A stretch of DNA of 34,166 nucleotides, from NCBI GenBank assembly GCA_024711005.1, contig JANJTQ010000335.1, forward strand, positions 1 to 34,166, given 5' to 3'. Positions 28,597-34,166 of the stretch are shown one piece after another (the stretch's first letter is position 1; each line of letters starts with the position of its first letter). The notes under the pieces were generated by a model. It saw only the letters and a list, made by a program, of their open reading frames with translations, did not search any database and was not told the origin of the DNA. Made by a program: the position numbers and the translations under genes. The DNA is from Opitutaceae bacterium. GTDB taxonomy: Bacteria > Verrucomicrobiota > Verrucomicrobiia > Opitutales > Opitutaceae.

Positions 28597-29883
28597 CTAC
28601 CGGGTGATTTGATGAGTGCTCCGGGTGCCGTCCGGTTTGTATTCGATGACCTGTCCGCGTTCGAGCGACTTGATCCATTGTCCGTGGCGCTTGAGATAGG
28701 CATCGGCCGCCTCGGCGCCGAGTTGCGCGGTGAGTTGCTCGCGCGTTTGTCGGGCGATGGCCTTGAGGCTTTCCTGTTTCGCCCCAGGGGTGAGGTTTGT
28801 GTCGCGCACCACCTTGAGTGCATCGGTGGGGACGCTGTAGCGCAGATCGTAGATCCGGGTCGCGGTGGTCTGAGGCAGCCCGAGCCGGTCGGTGAGAGCG
28901 GCGAGGTTGCGATAATCATAGTCCTTCGCGCGGACATAGTCGCGGGCGCGATCGGGGCCGAGTTGACTCGCGATCTGCGTATCGAGGGCCTTTTGCGCCT
29001 CGTTGCGTTGCTTGTCATAATCGGGACCGGCGTCGGGCGGTCGGGACGCGAACCGGTCGTCGAATTGCTTGCGAAGTTCGAAGAGCGCGCGGAACTCCTG
29101 CTCGGTGGGGGCAAAGGCGGCGAGGTCGGAACGAAGCCGGTTGGCGGTCGGAGAGGAACGCAGTTCGTATTCGCGGAACTCCTCGGGCGTGAGGACGGCT
29201 TTCAACTCGGCCGCCTTCTCTTCGCGCAAAAAACGGAGACTCTCCTCGTCCGAGGCGAGGGGGAGTCCGCGGGTCTCGCGCTGGATCTGCGAAATCATCG
29301 TGTTGTAGTCCTCGTTGATCTCGCGGAGGAGGTCGCGTTTCTCCGCCGGGATGGGGTTGTTGTCGTTCGCCGCGGACGGCGCATCACCCAGGAGTTCGCG
29401 ACGAAGGGCGATCTTCTCGCGGCGAAGGTCGAGTTGGGCGAGGCGTTGATCGAGCGTGGTGGGATCGTTGTAATAGGTGCCGCCCTGCTCCCAGTAGTTG
29501 CGTTCGACGCGGGGAGGGCGGAGCGCCTCCTCGCGGGCGCGAAAACGATCGTTGATTTCGGCGATGACGAGCATGCGAACCCGAGGCTCGGGCAAACCGG
29601 CGGCGCGGAGATTGGCGGTGAAGATGGCGAGGTCGGCGGACTGAAGACGGCTCCACGTTTCGGGCGGCGGCGCGTCGGGCGCGGGCGGAACGGTTGAAAC
29701 CGGACGAGGAGAGTCGGACGTCGCGGTGCCGGCGGAACCGGCGAGGCGTCCGGAGTTGTATTTGGAAGTAGAATACGGCGTCCGGTAGCCGCCGTCCGGG
29801 GTGGCCGGCCGAAGGACAATGTACCCGAGGAGCGCGGCGTTGGCGGCGAGCGAGGCGGTGATGATGAGGGTTGCGCGGTTCAT
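28597..29883 (-). CDS. Membrane-anchored coiled protein, paralogue of the next gene
   Basis: A 428-residue protein of no family I recognise. It has one N-terminal hydrophobic segment (LIITASLAANAALLGYIVL) with the remainder presumably outside the inner membrane. A Pro-rich linker and then long charged helices follow, with heptad-like Glu/Arg/Leu spacing. It aligns along its length with the product of the upstream gene: LRAAGLPEPRVRMLV, YNTMISQIQRETRGLPL, LTPEEFREYELRSSPTANRL and TEQEFRALFELRKQFDDRF have close counterparts there. No catalytic motif is seen. The two genes are 15 bp apart and surely co-transcribed. Confidence 0.75.
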   Translation of the reverse strand: MNRATLIITASLAANAALLGYIVLRPATPDGGYRTPYSTSKYNSGRLAGSAGTATSDSPRPVSTVPPAPDAPPPETWSRLQSADLAIFTANLRAAGLPEPRVRMLVIAEINDRFRAREEALRPPRVERNYWEQGGTYYNDPTTLDQRLAQLDLRREKIALRRELLGDAPSAANDNNPIPAEKRDLLREINEDYNTMISQIQRETRGLPLASDEESLRFLREEKAAELKAVLTPEEFREYELRSSPTANRLRSDLAAFAPTEQEFRALFELRKQFDDRFASRPPDAGPDYDKQRNEAQKALDTQIASQLGPDRARDYVRAKDYDYRNLAALTDRLGLPQTTATRIYDLRYSVPTDALKVVRDTNLTPGAKQESLKAIARQTREQLTAQLGAEAADAYLKRHGQWIKSLERGQVIEYKPDGTRSTHQITR

Positions 29884-29898
29884 CGGCGTGGGACGGGG

Positions 29899-31206
29899 TT
29901 ATTTGGCGACTGACGTATTCGGGTCGTTGGGGAGGGCCTTGGTGTTCCAGCCGGGGCTGTCCGTTCTGAAGGTGATGGTATTGCCCCGGTCGAGTTCCTT
30001 GAGCCAGCCCATGCCGTTGTTTTTGAAATACGCCTCGGCGCCTTCGTCGCCGAGACTGGCGCGGACTTGCTCGCGGGTGTCGGCCGCCAGCGCGGCGAGA
30101 GCCTCTTTTTTCTGGGCGGTGCCGAGCGCGGGATTGTCGGTGATCTGTTGCACCGCCGAGGCGGCGGTGTCGCGCAGGGAATAAAGGCGGGCGGGCGTGT
30201 CCGCCGGAAGTTCGAGGCGGCGGGTGGCGGCTTCAAGCTGGCGCCAATCGTTGTCCTGGAGGCGCAGCGACTCGGCATACCGTTCTTCGCCGACCACGGA
30301 CTTGATCTGCTCCATGATCTCCTTCTCGGCCTCATGGCGCTCCTTCCAGTAAGTCTGGTCGCGCTCGACGAACGGATCGTGATTGGCGTCGTTGTTGAAC
30401 TTCTCGTCGAAGGCTTTTTGGAGCGGGAAGAGGGCAAGGTATTCCGCTTCGGTTGCATCGACCCAAGTCATCTTGCCGCGGAGCTGCTGTGCGGAGGGCG
30501 ACATGCGCAGCTCGTAGGCCTGGCGTTCTTCGGGTGACATGAGCGCCTCGAGGTCGCGTTTCTGCTCTTCCTGCAGAAACCGTATTTTCTCGGCGTCGGA
30601 CGGGAGACGGAAACCCTGCGCGTCCAGGTTCACCTCGTTGATGAGTTCCTGATAGTCCTGTTGGATTTGTTGGAGAGCCTGACGTTTCTCGTCCGGAAGA
30701 AACGAGAGACGCGGGTCTTGCCAGCGGTTCCGAGCGGCGCCGGGGCCGAGGATACTTTCGATCTCGTCGCGCATTTCACGTTGGAGGCGGCGGGATTCCT
30801 CGCGCTCGGCCTTGGTCATGCCGTTTAAAAACCCGCTCTGTCGCTCACGGTCGTTTTTCCACCACGGTCCATCGGGATCCCAGGCCTGACGGTGAAGCAC
30901 CTTGAAGCGTTCCTCGTATTTTTTGCCGATCTGCATCTGAACGATGGAACGAACGATGTCATCCGACAAACCGGCGGCGCGCAGCAGATCGCGGAGCGCT
31001 CCGACATCGTTGGCGTTGAGCGCGGCGACGAGTTCGGGCGGAAGGGTGAAGCCCGCTTTGGTTTGGGGCGGAGCAGGTTTGGCAGATGCATCGGACGGAG
31101 TTGGAATGCCATCGTCTTTGTAGGCGGAGGAGTGGCGAAGCGTGACGGTGACGAGCGCGGCATTGGCGACGAGCGAGGCCGCCAAAACGAGAGGCAAGGG
31201 CTTCAT
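29899..31206 (-). CDS. Membrane-anchored coiled protein, paralogue of the previous gene
   Basis: A 435-residue protein with an N-terminal hydrophobic anchor (LPLVLAASLVANAALVTVTL), a Pro-rich linker and a long charged helical body. Corresponding words to its neighbour are LRAAGLSDDIVRSIV, YQELINEVNLDAQGFRL, MSPEERQAYELRMSPSAQQL and TEAEYLALFPLQKAFDEKF, so the pair arose by duplication and has diverged. The C-terminus (LKELDRGNTITFRTD) matches the other's SLERGQVIEYKPD. No enzymatic motif is seen; a periplasmic structural or sensory role is possible. It is first in a pair, 49 bp downstream of the lipase-like gene, so all three may form one operon. Confidence 0.75.
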   Translation of the reverse strand: MKPLPLVLAASLVANAALVTVTLRHSSAYKDDGIPTPSDASAKPAPPQTKAGFTLPPELVAALNANDVGALRDLLRAAGLSDDIVRSIVQMQIGKKYEERFKVLHRQAWDPDGPWWKNDRERQSGFLNGMTKAEREESRRLQREMRDEIESILGPGAARNRWQDPRLSFLPDEKRQALQQIQQDYQELINEVNLDAQGFRLPSDAEKIRFLQEEQKRDLEALMSPEERQAYELRMSPSAQQLRGKMTWVDATEAEYLALFPLQKAFDEKFNNDANHDPFVERDQTYWKERHEAEKEIMEQIKSVVGEERYAESLRLQDNDWRQLEAATRRLELPADTPARLYSLRDTAASAVQQITDNPALGTAQKKEALAALAADTREQVRASLGDEGAEAYFKNNGMGWLKELDRGNTITFRTDSPGWNTKALPNDPNTSVAK

Positions 31207-31255
31207 GGAAGAGACAACGGGAAGGATCCGTGAACGCGCATCGATCGGAGGTTCT

Positions 31256-31972
31256 TTATATGGCGGGCGGAGTGAAGCGACCGGTGCGCAGGAATGCGCG
31301 GACCTCGGCGAGGACGGGCCGGCGCCACATCAGCCACGTGTGCGAAAAGGGCAGGGTGACGTGGGCGCTTTCATCGGCGAGGTGGGTGCGATCGACGGAG
31401 ACTTTGCCGTCATCGGCCCCGGTGATCAGGGCGGAGAAAAACGGGTTTAGCGACACGTTGCCGGCGATGATGCCGATCTCCACGCCGGGCGGCGGCGTGC
31501 CCAAGGTGCGGGGCACGGAGGCGTCGTCGGTACCGAGTTGCAGACCGGCCGGGCCGTTGAGGCGGCGGTAAAGACTCCACGTGCGCAGGTGGTCGACGAG
31601 TTCGCTGCCCGCGTTGGGCGGGGCGAGCATGACGACGCGGCCAAGCGACTCCGGGGTGCCGTGGTCATGGAGGTATTGGCGCACGAGAATGCCTCCGAGC
31701 GAATGGGTGACGATGTGGATACGCTCGCTGGTGGCGGCTTCGGCGAAAACAGGAGCGAGGGTGGCGTCGGCGAGCGTGCGGATGTCGGCGTTTTGCGACG
31801 GATAGGCAAGGTTGCGAACGTTATAACCGTCGTCTCGCAAATCGTGGGCGAGGCGCGCCATCGCGAGCGGGCTGCGACCAAGCCCATGAAGCAGCACCAC
31901 GGTGTCGGCGTCGGCCGCGTGGGCGACGGAAACGATGCCGAGCATGCAGCAGAGGAAGGGGAATGCTTTCAT
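31256..31972 (-). CDS. Exported alpha/beta hydrolase (lipase-like)
   Basis: A 238-residue hydrolase with a signal peptide (MKAFPFLCCMLGIVSVAHAA). The alpha/beta fold shows the oxyanion segment VVLLHGLGRS, the nucleophile elbow with Ser91 (VTHSLGG), an Asp candidate in TGADDGKVSV and a His candidate in PFSHTWLMW. The order and size match the small triacylglycerol-lipase/PGAP1-like esterases of Gram-negative bacteria. It most likely acts on ester bonds in the periplasm or at the outer membrane; the substrate is unknown. It precedes the coiled pair by 49 bp. Confidence 0.88.
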   Translation of the reverse strand: MKAFPFLCCMLGIVSVAHAADADTVVLLHGLGRSPLAMARLAHDLRDDGYNVRNLAYPSQNADIRTLADATLAPVFAEAATSERIHIVTHSLGGILVRQYLHDHGTPESLGRVVMLAPPNAGSELVDHLRTWSLYRRLNGPAGLQLGTDDASVPRTLGTPPPGVEIGIIAGNVSLNPFFSALITGADDGKVSVDRTHLADESAHVTLPFSHTWLMWRRPVLAEVRAFLRTGRFTPPAI

Positions 31973-32420
31973 CGGGGCGAAGAGCGTACACTTATTCTTC
32001 CGGGGGCAAAGGATTGGGGCGAGGTGTTTAATTGAGGGAGCCGGAAAGAGCGGATGACCGTCTACGACATCGGATTCAAAAGAACGATCCGCTTCGTCTG
32101 GCGTGACCTACGCGCAAGGTGTCGCTTCGAAATAATCCGACGAGCTGCTTGCGCCTGCGCGTATCGCCCATTCATTGCCGGATCTTTCGCAGGCGTTTTG
32201 CCGATGGCATGTTCTGTCACTTTGCAGGTGACGGATCCCTCTCTCTCTGTTCCGTAGTCCTCCGCAGATTCTGAACCGCGAGTCGGGCTTATCACCCCAA
32301 GTCCGGCCGACCTTACGATTAGAACCTTTTTCGCTCGGCGAGACCCCACAAATTTCGCCGACCCCACCAAGGGGCGTGCCTTGTGCACAACCATCGAAAC
32401 CACGCGTCATCCGCTCGCAT
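31973..32420. other. 448-bp gap between divergent genes
   Basis: No recognisable gene. Frames are open on both strands but read as Arg/Ala-rich low-information protein without a family. The promoters of the hydrolase (minus) and the poly-HAMP gene (plus) should be here; I cannot assign boxes with confidence. Confidence 0.5.

Positions 32421-34166
<1,746 letters not shown>

Overview
The window is GC-rich bacterial chromosome. No rRNA or tRNA is present to fix the taxonomy. A PEP-CTERM surface protein, several interspersed inverted repeats in intergenic gaps, membrane-anchored coiled proteins of unknown family and a poly-HAMP kinase together suggest a Verrucomicrobiota member, probably near Opitutaceae. 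This is an inference from gene content and style, not from a marker gene.

Layout. At the left edge is the 5' part of recQ (minus strand). It is followed by a secreted cyclophilin (minus) and, divergent from it, a tandem class II aldolase/adducin protein (plus) whose second half has lost the metal ligands. An ECF sigma factor (minus) ends near a strong terminator. Positions 4997-16256 hold the centrepiece, a three-gene NRPS/PKS hybrid cluster on the minus strand. In transcription order it is A-PCP (659 aa), KS-AT-ACP-C-A-PCP (2119 aa, ATGA overlap with the first gene) and A-PCP-TE (924 aa).

The likely chemistry is as follows. The first protein loads an amino acid. The KS-AT-ACP module extends it with malonate, and no reductive domain is present, so the beta-ketone should stay. 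The single C domain adds a second amino acid. The last protein carries a third A-PCP and a thioesterase with a Cys nucleophile, but no C domain. The first and last A domains are near-copies with the same specificity residues. No PPTase, MbtH, transporter or tailoring gene lies in the window.

Upstream of the cluster come a CheY-like receiver and a two-domain regulator with a degenerate NtrC-type AAA+ domain. Next are a FAD/Rieske oxidoreductase preceded by a 30-residue membrane protein, an aldo/keto reductase, a MarC-type membrane protein, the RNA ligase/cyclic phosphodiesterase ThpR and a PAS-GAF-PAS histidine kinase. Positions 25152-28339 hold the PEP-CTERM protein and an outer-membrane beta-barrel. 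Positions 28597-31972 hold two paralogous membrane-anchored coiled proteins and a secreted lipase-like hydrolase. The right edge is the start of a soluble kinase-type protein built of tandem HAMP repeats of exactly 276 bp, cut by the window end.

Intergenic gaps carry at least three inverted-repeat elements (around 20232-20312, 24817-24888 and 28437-28571), several intrinsic terminators and palindromic operator candidates upstream of recQ and the PEP-CTERM gene.
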